Assembly: GCA_018715425.1 (NCBI GenBank)
Contig: DVLR01000188.1
Span: 1 to 8,674, forward strand
Reading direction: 5' to 3'
Origin: Candidatus Merdenecus merdavium
GTDB lineage: Bacteria > Bacillota > Clostridia > Lachnospirales > Lachnospiraceae
Length of the DNA stretch: 8,674 nt
Part shown: positions 1-7,264 of the stretch, piece by piece
Layout: each line of letters opens with the position of its first letter
How positions within the stretch are numbered: position 1 is the stretch's first letter
The notes under the pieces: generated by a model
What the model was told of the DNA's origin: nothing
What the model saw: only the letters and a program-made list of their open reading frames with translations
Database searches by the model: none
Program-made: the position numbers and the translations under genes

Positions 1-245
1 TTGATCAATTAAATATTGACGTTCTTGGTTTTTTTGGACATAACATCACCATTAATATTATCAAAGATAGTAAGATTGTAGAAAAAAAGGAATTAGATCT
101 TCCTGAAAAAATTGTAAATGTGGTATCATGCAAGAATCCCCGCTGTATCACTTCTATTGAACAAGAGTTAGATCAAGTTTTTATTTTAACAGATCCAGAA
201 AAAGAAGTATACCGCTGTAAATACTGCGAAGAGAAACCAAACTAA
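1..245 (+). CDS. pyrI: Aspartate carbamoyltransferase regulatory chain, C-terminal part (5' end outside window)
   Basis: This is the last 80 codons of a gene that enters from the left edge; the first complete codon is at position 3 and the stop is TAA at 243-245. The visible protein contains the zinc-binding domain of PyrI: a C-x4-C pair (CKNPRC) followed about 25 residues later by a C-x2-C pair (CKYC), the four-cysteine pattern that holds the zinc ion in PyrI. Upstream of it is the segment LNIDVLGFFGHNITINII, which resembles the end of the allosteric nucleotide-binding domain. PyrI binds to the catalytic PyrB trimers and confers nucleotide feedback control on the first committed step of pyrimidine synthesis. 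Because only the C-terminus is visible, I cannot exclude a PyrB-PyrI fusion, in which the regulatory domain is the C-terminal half of one protein. It converges on rnpB and ends at the hairpin at 288-343. Confidence 0.9.
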   Translation, partial: DQLNIDVLGFFGHNITINIIKDSKIVEKKELDLPEKIVNVVSCKNPRCITSIEQELDQVFILTDPEKEVYRCKYCEEKPN

Positions 246-287
246 AAGGATTCCTGCAATAAATAGATTTCAATGTTCTATATAATA

Positions 288-343
288 AAAAAAGTTTCAA
301 AAGAGTTCTTCCTATTTAAAAGGATCTCTTTTGGAACTTTTTT
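288..343. terminator. Bidirectional intrinsic terminator between pyrI and rnpB
   Basis: The arm GTTTCAAAAGAG (294-305) pairs with CTCTTTTGGAAC (326-337) over 12 bp with one G-U pair. A further TCCT/AGGA stem (310-313 with 321-324) sits inside. The hairpin is flanked by A6 (288-293) and T6 (338-343), so a U-tract follows the stem on either strand. It can end pyrI transcripts on the plus strand and rnpB or operon transcripts on the minus strand. Confidence 0.88.
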
Positions 344-350
344 CATATAA

Positions 351-680
351 AGCAAGACGATAAGCCGGGTTATGTCGCGAATGGTCATCTATCTAGGCCT
401 ATTGTTACCAATAGGCTCCAGCAACCTACCTAAAGCTGACGGGCCGCCATATGCTTTTGTTCGGTCTTGCTTTGGATGGGGTTTACATATGCCCTCTTAG
501 TTACCTAAAAGGCGGTAGTCTCTTACACTGCCCTTCCACCCTTACCAGTCTAGACTGGCGGTATATTTCTGTTGCACTAGCCTTGGAGTCACCTCCACCG
601 GATGTTATCCGGCATCCTGCCCTATAAAGCCCGGACTTTCCTCACCTGATTTACATCAGCTGCGACCATTTATCTTACTT
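351..680 (-). ncRNA. rnpB: RNase P RNA (catalytic subunit of ribonuclease P), bacterial type A layout
   Basis: Read on the minus strand, this segment has the conserved blocks of bacterial RNase P RNA in the right order. Near the 5' end (628-643) is GAGGAAAGTCCGGGCT. In the middle come the AGGGTGGAA...GTAAGAGACTACCGC block and then GTAAACCCCATCC. Near the 3' end are AGATAGATGACCAT (381-394) and then ACATAACCCGGCTTATC. The two ends are partly complementary (AAGTAAGATAA with TTATCGTCTTGCTT), which gives the P1 helix and sets the approximate limits, giving about 330 nt. The RNA is the ribozyme that removes 5' leaders from tRNA precursors, together with the RnpA protein. Exact ends are uncertain by several bases. 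It has its own promoter at 692-720 and is followed by the terminator at 288-343. The block pattern fits type A rather than the Bacillus type B; that subtype call is from memory of the two consensus patterns. Confidence 0.95.
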
Positions 681-691
681 TATCCTGATCT

Positions 692-720
692 ATTTTAACA
701 TTGTTTTTTTTACTTGTAAA
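692..720 (-). promoter_or_regulatory. Vegetative (sigma-A type) promoter of rnpB
   Basis: On the minus strand, TTTACA (715-720) and TAAAAT (692-697) are separated by exactly 17 bases. Each hexamer differs from the TTGACA/TATAAT consensus at one position, and the spacer is A-rich. Transcription would begin near 685, a few bases before the predicted RNase P RNA 5' end at about 680. The -35 box begins only 11 bases after the stop codon of the preceding gene, and there is no terminator between them. Confidence 0.8.
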
Positions 721-730
721 TACTAAAATA

Positions 731-2398
731 TTATACATCAAAGCAGCTGCCACCTATAAACTCTCTTAAAATCGAATTTTGAGGAATATCTTCACTAGGT
801 ATACCAATAAAATAATCTAAGAACTTCAAAAGTCTCTTAGCCTCTAAATATTCTGGCTCATTTTTCCCTATACTAAATAAAATAGGTTCTGCATAAAGCT
901 TTAAAACTGCTAATTCATAAATTAATGCAGAGTTAAACATCATATCTGCTTCCTCTTGATATGGGAAAATATTGCTCTCTTCCCCTCTACGTACAGAGGG
1001 CCACATATCGATGGTTTTTTGACCTTGAATTCCTCTCGTTCTGGCATCCCTTACTAAACGTCTGATCATTCGTCCATCCGTAGATGGAATACGATTATGT
1101 TCATCAACATTCAGCTGGGTTAAGGCACTAATATAGATTTTAAACTTGCTTTCCTTTGGAAGTGAGTGGGATAACCGATCATTTAAACAATGTATCCCTT
1201 CAATGACCAAAATATCATCTGGACCTAGACGTTTAAATTTACCGTTATATTCTCTCTTACCAGTAATAAAATTATAAGATGGAAGTTCCACTAGCTTCCC
1301 TTCTAGTAGTTCATTCATATCTCTATTAAAAGCCTCTACATCAATAGCCTCTAAAGCTTCGAAATTATGTTTTCCATCTGGTCCAATGGGGGTATCCTCG
1401 CGGTTAATAAAGTAATCGTCTACAGCGATTGGATGGGGCTTTAATCCATGAGCCTCAAGCTGAATAGATAATCTATGAGAAAAGGTAGTCTTCCCTGATG
1501 AAGATGGACCTGCAATCATAATAAATTTCTTTTCTTTGGCAGCTATAATAGCTTCTGCAATTTCAGCCATTTTCTTTTCCTGAAGTGCTTCTTGAACTAA
1601 AATCAGTTGTTTTATTCCCCCTTGAGCGATCAAATCATTTAATGCCCCCACCGTAGGAACATTTAAGACCTGGCCCCACTTCGTTGATTCTTTTAATACT
1701 TGAAAGACTTTGTTTTGCGGTCTAAACTCGGGAACGATTTTCGGTGCCTTGGCTTCTGGTAATTGTAAGGCAAAACCTTCATCATATAAATATAAATCAA
1801 AATACTTTAAATATTTTGTAGATGGAACCATAAAACCATAAAAATAATCTTCAAATCCTTTTAATCGATAAAGATTTACTTTTGATACCCTACGGTAATG
1901 AAACAATTTTTCTTTATCATACATTCTATGAGCTTTAAATTGAGCAATTGCATCTTCTGTATTGACACTTCTTTTCATGATTGGATAATCATCTTCTACC
2001 AATTGATTCATTTTCGCTTTTAATCTATCTAAAAAGACTTGATCTAGGGTAATGTTGCCTTTGATGGTACAGTAATATCCTGTTCCCAAAGAATAATGAA
2101 TCCGTACATTTTCAATATTGTTATGACCAGAGATACTATAAATGGCTTTTAATAAAAGTAAGGTAGCACTTCTTTTATATGCTTTATTGCCAGTTTCTTG
2201 ACCCGTTGTTATAAACTGTAGATTACAGTCTTCATATGTCTTCTTATGCAATTCTCTCAGTCTTTGATTTACTAGGACAAGAACGATGTCATTTTCTTCT
2301 TCCCCTTGAAAATCCTCTGCGATGGTAAGGTATCTTGTTCCTACTGGATATTCCTTTATCTGAGCACCTACCTGTACTTTAATTGTTTTTTCTAACAT
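731..2398 (-). CDS. Uridine kinase-like nucleoside kinase with N-terminal TGS/ThrRS-editing-like domain
   Basis: A 555-residue protein in two parts. The C-terminal half is a P-loop kinase of the uridine kinase/phosphoribulokinase family. It has a Walker A GPSSSGKTT (297-305), a DDYF motif (327-330), NFEALEAID (345-353) and PSYNFITGKR (373-382) as the nucleoside-binding region, DILVIEGIH (395-403) as the Walker B-like strand, and an Arg-rich lid RRLVRDARTRG (446-456). Classical uridine kinases are only about 210 residues. The first ~60 residues look like a TGS (beta-grasp) domain, and about 70-220 resembles the second additional domain of threonyl-tRNA synthetase, including GYYC (107-110). The His pair of the usual editing motif is not evident, so editing is unlikely. 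ATG at 2398 is preceded by GGAGG (2405-2409), 6 bases away. The gap to nif3 is 15 bases, so it is probably co-transcribed. The family is known by annotation mainly as 'uridine kinase' or 'nucleoside kinase'; the true substrate is not visible here. Confidence 0.88.
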   Translation of the reverse strand: MLEKTIKVQVGAQIKEYPVGTRYLTIAEDFQGEEENDIVLVLVNQRLRELHKKTYEDCNLQFITTGQETGNKAYKRSATLLLLKAIYSISGHNNIENVRIHYSLGTGYYCTIKGNITLDQVFLDRLKAKMNQLVEDDYPIMKRSVNTEDAIAQFKAHRMYDKEKLFHYRRVSKVNLYRLKGFEDYFYGFMVPSTKYLKYFDLYLYDEGFALQLPEAKAPKIVPEFRPQNKVFQVLKESTKWGQVLNVPTVGALNDLIAQGGIKQLILVQEALQEKKMAEIAEAIIAAKEKKFIMIAGPSSSGKTTFSHRLSIQLEAHGLKPHPIAVDDYFINREDTPIGPDGKHNFEALEAIDVEAFNRDMNELLEGKLVELPSYNFITGKREYNGKFKRLGPDDILVIEGIHCLNDRLSHSLPKESKFKIYISALTQLNVDEHNRIPSTDGRMIRRLVRDARTRGIQGQKTIDMWPSVRRGEESNIFPYQEEADMMFNSALIYELAVLKLYAEPILFSIGKNEPEYLEAKRLLKFLDYFIGIPSEDIPQNSILREFIGGSCFDV

Positions 2399-2413
2399 AT
2401 TCTACCTCCATTT

Positions 2414-3505
2414 CTATAAAACCTGAAAAGGATGGGAAATTTTTTCTGTCAACACCTCCAATCCCTCAAAAGATTCCATAAGCTTATTTTTCACGTCTTC
2501 TATAAATATATGCTCGATTCCATAATGTCCTGCATCGATAATATTAAGTCCTCTAGCAACTGCATCGATACCGTCATGATGGGTGATATCCCCTGTAATA
2601 TATCCAGTGGCTTTTGTCCTTAATACAGAATCTATATAGCTCTTTCCAGACCCTGGTAAAATAGCAACCGTTTCTAGTATCTCATCTAAATTTCCATAAA
2701 CTCTTACCGACTCTAATGAAAACTTTTCTTTTACGTACAAAGCTGTATCCTTTAAGGTCATCTTCTTTGGTAGCTGTCCTATTTTCCCAATCCCTTTAGG
2801 GTTTACCTCTTTTTTTAGTTCATAAACATCATATGCTGGTTCCTCATAGGGGTGAATATTGACCATAGTTTCTAAAACCTTATTTAAATTACTTTCTGAA
2901 ACTACAGTTTCTATTTTCACCTCATTTACTCGCTCCATCTCCCCTATGGTTCCTATAAAAGGATGAGTGCCAGGAAGTGGCTTGAAGGTTCCTTCACCTT
3001 GTATTCTAAAGCTACAATCCGAATATTCTCCAATGGCCCCTGCACCAGCATCTGCCATCCCTTTTGCAACTTCTTCTTCATGATCCACCGGTACATATAC
3101 TGCTACTTTGTATACTTTTTCTGTATGTTCGATTTCTAAACTCCTTTGATTGGTAAGCTCTAAATACTTCCCGCTTACATCTGCCATTCGACATATATCA
3201 TAATTGGTATGCATAGCATAACTTGCAATGTCATTTTTTAATAATTGAATGACTCGATTGGTAATAAAATCATCTGTATGAATTTTTTTTACAGATTGAA
3301 ACAATAGGGGATGATGTGTGATGATCATATCGGCATGAGCTGCTTTTGCCATTTCTATAGCTTGATCCGTTACATCTAAAGAAATATATACTTTACGGAC
3401 TTCCTGTGATCTATCTCCTACCAACAATCCTACATTGTCCCATTCATAAGCTAAATTTGGTGGGCACCATTGGTCTAATACCTTTACTATATCCTTTACT
3501 TTCAT
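2414..3505 (-). CDS. Nif3/YqfO-family dinuclear metal-centre protein (GTP cyclohydrolase 1 type 2 homolog)
   Basis: A 363-residue member of the Nif3 (DUF34) family, close to the ~370 residues of Bacillus YqfO. The metal ligands are visible: ITHHP (H64, H65), HTNYD (D103), and near the C-terminus DAGHYGIE (H327, E331). Family structures are toroidal hexamers with two metal ions per subunit. Residues about 130-230 (VAVYVPVDHEEEVAKGM to HPYEEPAYDVY) form the PII/CutA-like insertion that marks the long Gram-positive versions. Biochemical function is unsettled; the 'GTP cyclohydrolase' name rests on weak evidence. An in-frame ATG lies 12 bases upstream (3517), but the strong GGAGG (3511-3515) falls between the two ATGs, 5 bases from ATG 3505, so the shorter start is chosen. 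The gene follows the trmK reading frame directly, as in many Firmicutes, suggesting a shared transcript and possibly a shared tRNA-related role. Confidence 0.93.
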   Translation of the reverse strand: MKVKDIVKVLDQWCPPNLAYEWDNVGLLVGDRSQEVRKVYISLDVTDQAIEMAKAAHADMIITHHPLLFQSVKKIHTDDFITNRVIQLLKNDIASYAMHTNYDICRMADVSGKYLELTNQRSLEIEHTEKVYKVAVYVPVDHEEEVAKGMADAGAGAIGEYSDCSFRIQGEGTFKPLPGTHPFIGTIGEMERVNEVKIETVVSESNLNKVLETMVNIHPYEEPAYDVYELKKEVNPKGIGKIGQLPKKMTLKDTALYVKEKFSLESVRVYGNLDEILETVAILPGSGKSYIDSVLRTKATGYITGDITHHDGIDAVARGLNIIDAGHYGIEHIFIEDVKNKLMESFEGLEVLTEKISHPFQVL

Positions 3506-3510
3506 ATTTT

Positions 3511-3515
3511 CCTCC
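3511..3515 (-). promoter_or_regulatory. Shine-Dalgarno GGAGG deciding the nif3 start
   Basis: GGAGG lies 5 bases ahead of ATG 3505. The upstream ATG at 3517 partly contains this site (ATGGAGG) and has no ribosome binding site of its own, so the annotated start should be 3505. Confidence 0.8.
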
Positions 3516-3518
3516 ATC

Positions 3519-3758
3519 CTATTCTGCTTTATGATAAAAACAGGAGGCTTCTATTCTATTGAGAGCTGTTTGAATATCTTTAAGTTCTTCTTCTATCGTT
3601 ATTATTCTTGCTAAAATATGACCTTCCTGTGAATTTAAGGATCGTAATTGTTCTCTTACCTTCTTATGGTTGCGTTGTTCTTTTAACAAGAATTGTCGTA
3701 AAACCACATGTTGTTTCTCTATTAAAAACTTTCCAAATTTATATTCCTCTGGCTCTAG
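3519..3758 (-). pseudogene. trmK: Detached C-terminal helical domain of TrmK, after an in-frame UAG
   Basis: These 79 codons plus a TAG stop (3519-3521) lie immediately after, and in the same frame as, the UAG that ends the TrmK methyltransferase domain. They begin LEPEEYKFGKFLIEKQH and continue as a highly charged helical segment (LLKEQRNHKKVREQLRSL, then IITIEEELKDIQTALNRI), as expected of the coiled-coil C-terminal domain of TrmK. In family members a segment like 'FG-x-x-L-x-x-x-x-x' and a run of Lys/Glu-rich helix follows the catalytic domain. The first usable start after the UAG is a GTG at 3707, which would omit the first 17 residues and has no convincing Shine-Dalgarno sequence, so independent translation looks poor. 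I read this as the 3' part of a broken trmK rather than a separate gene. It could also be part of a readthrough product of 241 residues. Confidence 0.72.
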
Positions 3759-4244
3759 CTAATCCATGATTCCATGTACTACCTTCATGATGGGATAATA
3801 CTTTCCACCATCCAAAACCATATCTTCATCTATAATACAATAATGATTTTCCCTTAAAAATTCTCGAACCTCTTTTAGTTCTGACTGTGGCTGAAGGACA
3901 AACTCTTTGACACTTTTTAAAACTTCTGTACCTTCTGATAAAATCTTTTTCACAAGGCCACCACCCATACCTGCTATGATCACAGTATCACTTTCTTCCT
4001 TTGAAAGAGCTGTTACACCATCACTTAATCTGGTTGTGATTCGATTGTTCAGACCGTGTAATTGGATGTTTTCTTCTGCTCTCTTTAGTGGTCCTTGGTT
4101 AATATCCATGGCAATAGCCCTGGGTGTAATTCCTTCTTCACATAGATAGATGGGAATATATCCATGATCCGTTCCAATATCTGCTACTGTATTCCCCTTT
4201 GTTACAAAATTGGCTACTGCCTGTAATCGCTTTGATAACTGCAT
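3759..4244 (-). CDS. trmK: tRNA (adenine(22)-N1)-methyltransferase TrmK, catalytic domain, ended early by UAG
   Basis: A 161-residue class I SAM-dependent methyltransferase. It has motif I VADIGTDHGYIP (20-31), the acidic ribose-binding loop AMDIN (45-49), the GMGG loop (92-95) and LQPQ (117-120) in the place of the catalytic NPPY-like motif. This pattern identifies TrmK (Bacillus YqfN), which makes m1A at position 22 of tRNAs. The family is usually about 230-240 residues, with a C-terminal coiled-coil domain that helps bind tRNA. This copy stops at UAG (3759-3761) just after the Rossmann-like domain, and the missing domain follows in frame. ATG 4244 is preceded by AAGGAAG, which overlaps the rpoD stop; the gap to rpoD is 12 bases, consistent with translational coupling. 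The truncated protein may still fold and bind SAM but would probably be impaired in tRNA binding (inference). Confidence 0.9.
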   Translation of the reverse strand: MQLSKRLQAVANFVTKGNTVADIGTDHGYIPIYLCEEGITPRAIAMDINQGPLKRAEENIQLHGLNNRITTRLSDGVTALSKEESDTVIIAGMGGGLVKKILSEGTEVLKSVKEFVLQPQSELKEVREFLRENHYCIIDEDMVLDGGKYYPIMKVVHGIMD

Positions 4245-4256
4245 CTTTTTACTTCC

Positions 4257-5381
4257 TTAGTCTAAATAGTCTTTTAATTTTCTGCTACGGCTTGGGTGAC
4301 GTAGCTTGCGAAGAGCTTTAGCCTCAATTTGTCTAATACGCTCTCTGGTTACATTAAACTCTCTACCTACTTCTTCTAGAGTTCTAGCTCGTCCATCATC
4401 GAGTCCAAAACGTAACCTTAAAACTTTTTCCTCACGAGGTGTTAAGGTATCCAGCACTTCTACTAATTGCTCTTTTAATAAGGTAAAAGCTGCTGCATCG
4501 GCTGGAACTGGCACGTTATCATCTTGAATGAAATCTCCTAAATGGCTATCTTCTTCTTCTCCAATAGGAGTTTCTAAAGATACAGGCTCTTGGGATATTT
4601 TTAGTATTTCTCGCACTCTTTCCACTGGAATATCCATTTTTTCACTGATTTCTTCAGGAGTAGGCTCTCTTCCAAGATCTTGAAGTAATTGTCTTGAAAC
4701 GCGAATCAGTTTATTAATTGTTTCCACCATATGTACTGGAATACGAATGGTTCTTGCCTGATCTGCTATTGCTCTTGTAATTGCCTGCCTAATCCACCAA
4801 GTTGCATAAGTACTAAATTTAAACCCTTTGCTATAATCAAATTTCTCTACAGCTTTAATCAGTCCTAAGTTCCCCTCTTGGATCAGATCTAAAAATTGCA
4901 TTCCCCGTCCGACATATCTTTTGGCTATGCTGACTACCAGACGTAAATTGGCTTCTGCAAGTTTTGTTTTGGCTTCTTCATCTCCTGCTTCCATACGCTT
5001 AGCAAGTTCTGTTTCTTCTTCTGCAGTAAGAAGGGGCACTTTGCCGATTTCTTTTAAATACATTCTAACAGGATCATCGGTGCTAATTCCTTCTGGAACA
5101 GATAAATCGATATTGTCTATTTCAATCTCATCCATTTCATCCAAATCATCTGGGTCATCTTCATCATCTAAAAGCTCTTTATCCTCATCTACATTTATTT
5201 TTAAAATATCAATGTGAAGCTCTTCTAGATATTCCAAAATTTTTTCAAACTCTTCGGCTTCCACCTCTGTTTCTTGAAAAAAGTTAATAATCTCTTGATA
5301 TTCCAAAACATTTTTCTTGGATTTTGCTGTTTCTAGCAACTCCGAAATCTTGCCTTGATATTTTACAATGACTTCATCCAT
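4257..5381 (-). CDS. rpoD: RNA polymerase primary sigma factor (sigma-70 / SigA)
   Basis: A 374-residue group 1 sigma factor, the same size as Bacillus SigA. Regions in order: region 1.1 (about 1-60), an acidic linker rich in Asp and Glu (64-90), region 1.2 ([12 protein letters not shown], 102-113), regions 2.1-2.4 ([15 protein letters not shown] at 146-160, the core-binding and -10 recognition helix [17 protein letters not shown] at 189-205), region 3 (about 215-290) and region 4.2, the -35 helix-turn-helix ([20 protein letters not shown], 334-353). The large non-conserved region of E. coli RpoD is absent, as is normal in Firmicutes. ATG 5381 has GGAGG at 5390-5394 plus a second GGAG closer in. 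It lies downstream of dnaG after an 87-base gap that holds a possible RNA hairpin. It directs housekeeping transcription, probably including the rnpB promoter in this window. Confidence 0.98.
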   Translation of the reverse strand: MDEVIVKYQGKISELLETAKSKKNVLEYQEIINFFQETEVEAEEFEKILEYLEELHIDILKINVDEDKELLDDEDDPDDLDEMDEIEIDNIDLSVPEGISTDDPVRMYLKEIGKVPLLTAEEETELAKRMEAGDEEAKTKLAEANLRLVVSIAKRYVGRGMQFLDLIQEGNLGLIKAVEKFDYSKGFKFSTYATWWIRQAITRAIADQARTIRIPVHMVETINKLIRVSRQLLQDLGREPTPEEISEKMDIPVERVREILKISQEPVSLETPIGEEEDSHLGDFIQDDNVPVPADAAAFTLLKEQLVEVLDTLTPREEKVLRLRFGLDDGRARTLEEVGREFNVTRERIRQIEAKALRKLRHPSRSRKLKDYLD

Positions 5382-5423
5382 TTACTCCACCTCCATTGTA
5401 CCTACCTTATCTCTAAGTAGCCT

Positions 5424-5446
5424 AGAAGAGGACCCTTGCCTCCCCT
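5424..5446 (-). other. Possible RNA hairpin in the dnaG-rpoD gap
   Basis: On the minus strand AGGGGAGG (5439-5446) can pair with CCTCTTCT (5424-5431) over 8 bp, two of them G-U, with a 7-base loop. No U-tract follows, so it is not an intrinsic terminator. It could be a processing or stability element that lets rpoD and dnaG be expressed at different levels; this is inference by analogy with the E. coli rpsU-dnaG-rpoD transcript, which is cleaved between dnaG and rpoD. Confidence 0.3.
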
Positions 5447-5468
5447 AAAAGCAAAAGAAAACTTTTAA

Positions 5469-7250
5469 CTACAAAGAATCCAATGAAATTTTTAGATTCC
5501 TTAGATCCTGCAAATGTCTTTTGCTCATGATTACTTGTTGCAACTGTGTAATATCTGTAACATCCATGTGAGCACTACGATGCTCAATACTGTTTTCTTT
5601 TACCCGGATCATCGTTTCTTTTATGGCTTTCTCCCTTTCTTCTTGTGTATCAACGGGAGGTATACTTGCATTAAATAGAGCTGCTACTTCCCTTTGCTCT
5701 TCGGGATCTGTAAAATAATTAATGATCTTAGCAGGATTAACCATCCCCTCATCATATTGAGTAAATAACATGGAAGCAACTTTTTGAAAAATCTCCTCTG
5801 TAAAATCATCTGCTGTTATATATTTTTTAATGAACTGAAATAATTTTTCATTTTCAATTAACCATGTTAATAATAACTTCTGAGACATGATCATTCCATC
5901 TTCTTTATCTTTCTTCCTATTCAATCCAGATTTTGGCTTTACATATTCTTTTATTCCTCCAGACTTCATGGCCATGTTATTCACTAATTTTCTTAAATTA
6001 TCAAATCCAATATGATACTTGTCCGCTACGGCTTCTATATAATTAGCCCTTTCTAAGTCCTCTGTAAATTCTAATAATTTAACTGCTATTTCATTGTGAA
6101 ATTTTGTCTTACTTTCTGGATCATTCATATCATATGATTTCTCCAGAACTTCTATCTCATACATAAAACTTCCTGTAGCATCGTCAATTCTTTTTTCAAA
6201 CTCTTGGGCTCCTAAGTTTTTAATGAATTCATCTGGATCTTTATACGGTTTCATATTAATAACTTTAACCGATAGACCAGATGCTTTTAAAATAGGTATC
6301 GCTCGTAATGCTGCCTTTCTTCCTGCCTCATCACTATCATAAACCAAATAAACCTCTTTTGCATATCGCTTAACCAAGCTAGCCTGTTGAGTCGTTAAGG
6401 CTGTCCCAAGAGATGCTACTGCATGATGAAAACCAGCCTGATGCAAGGCGATAACATCCATATATCCTTCGCAGATCAGCAGACTTTCCTTTCTAGATGT
6501 TCGGGCGATGTTCAATCCATATAGGTTTCGGCTCTTATCAAAAACCTTTGTTTCAGGCGAATTTAAATATTTAGGTTTTCCATCTCCCATAACTCTTCCA
6601 CCAAATCCAATGACACGATGATTGACATCCATAATAGGAAACATAACACGGTTCCAAAATTTATCGTACATGCCTCTTTTTTCATCTACATTCATCAGTC
6701 CTGATTGCTTTAATAATTCGTCAGAGTACCCTTCTTTTTTCATATATTGATATAAATCATTACTATACTTATTAGAAAAACCTAAGCCAAATTTTTTGAT
6801 CGTCTCTTCTGATAAACCACGATCAGTTAAATAATGATATGCCTGTTTTCCTGCCTCTGTTCTTAATTGATAATAATAATACTTTGCCGCTTTTTTATTA
6901 AGCTCTAATATGGCACTTCTTAAATCCGCCTGCTGCCTTGCCTCTTGAGAATATTCTACTTCTGGTAAGGTAACACCAGCTCGATCTGCAAGGACTTTAA
7001 GGGCCTCTGGAAAAGAATAATTTTCATATTCCATAATGAAAGTAAATACATTGCCTCCAGCTCCACATCCAAAACAGTAATACATCTGCTTGGATGGACT
7101 AACGGAAAACGATGGTGATTTTTCATTATGAAAAGGACAAAGTCCAAAATGGGAACTTCCTTTCCTTTGTAGCTTCACATATGCAGAAATAACATCGATG
7201 ATGTCATTCTTTAAACGTACTTCTTCTACTAGATCTTCTGAATAGTACAT
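5469..7250 (-). CDS. dnaG: DNA primase
   Basis: A 593-residue DnaG, a normal length for Firmicutes. The N-terminal CHC2 zinc domain has C38, H41, C59 and C62 (CPFH...CFGC). The central part includes GFGGRV (215-220) of the RNA polymerase core. The TOPRIM catalytic fold has E261 (ICEGYMD), SLGTALT (280-286) and D305/D307 (YDSDEAGR). The C-terminal ~150 residues are the helicase-interaction region. It synthesises RNA primers on the lagging strand at the replication fork. The frame is open back to a GTG at 7277, which would overlap the dgt stop, but that GTG has no ribosome binding site. ATG 7250 has GGAGG (7256-7260) 5 bases ahead and is chosen. The gap to dgt is 14 bases, so both are probably on one mRNA. 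Confidence 0.97.
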   Translation of the reverse strand: MYYSEDLVEEVRLKNDIIDVISAYVKLQRKGSSHFGLCPFHNEKSPSFSVSPSKQMYYCFGCGAGGNVFTFIMEYENYSFPEALKVLADRAGVTLPEVEYSQEARQQADLRSAILELNKKAAKYYYYQLRTEAGKQAYHYLTDRGLSEETIKKFGLGFSNKYSNDLYQYMKKEGYSDELLKQSGLMNVDEKRGMYDKFWNRVMFPIMDVNHRVIGFGGRVMGDGKPKYLNSPETKVFDKSRNLYGLNIARTSRKESLLICEGYMDVIALHQAGFHHAVASLGTALTTQQASLVKRYAKEVYLVYDSDEAGRKAALRAIPILKASGLSVKVINMKPYKDPDEFIKNLGAQEFEKRIDDATGSFMYEIEVLEKSYDMNDPESKTKFHNEIAVKLLEFTEDLERANYIEAVADKYHIGFDNLRKLVNNMAMKSGGIKEYVKPKSGLNRKKDKEDGMIMSQKLLLTWLIENEKLFQFIKKYITADDFTEEIFQKVASMLFTQYDEGMVNPAKIINYFTDPEEQREVAALFNASIPPVDTQEEREKAIKETMIRVKENSIEHRSAHMDVTDITQLQQVIMSKRHLQDLRNLKISLDSL

Positions 7251-7255
7251 ATCTT

Positions 7256-7260
7256 CCTCC
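7256..7260 (-). promoter_or_regulatory. Shine-Dalgarno GGAGG deciding the dnaG start
   Basis: GGAGG is 5 bases ahead of ATG 7250. It lies inside the longer open frame that begins with GTG at 7277, which argues that the first nine codons of that frame are not translated as primase. Confidence 0.75.
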
Positions 7261-7264
7261 ACTT

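Noticed and set aside
2432..2623. Plus-strand short open frame inside nif3
   Set aside because: It lies wholly opposite the conserved C-terminal metal-site region of nif3 and has no recognisable features.
3519..3707. A separate small coiled-coil gene starting at GTG 3707
   Set aside because: Its frame is the uninterrupted continuation of trmK after the UAG, the GTG has no good ribosome binding site, and the residues before it (LEPEEYKFGKFL) already fit the TrmK C-terminal domain.
3759..3761. Pyrrolysine or other genome-wide UAG recoding
   Set aside because: Half of the genes here end with TAG, and TrmK is not a family known to contain pyrrolysine. No tRNA or pyl gene is in the window.
4921..5217. 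Plus-strand open frame inside rpoD with a Ser-rich product
   Set aside because: It is the antisense of the Asp/Glu-rich linker and region 1.2-2.1 codons of rpoD, with no independent support.
5395..5400. TACAAT as a -10 box for an rpoD promoter
   Set aside because: Transcription would begin within or after the Shine-Dalgarno site, and no -35 hexamer lies at 16-18 bases.
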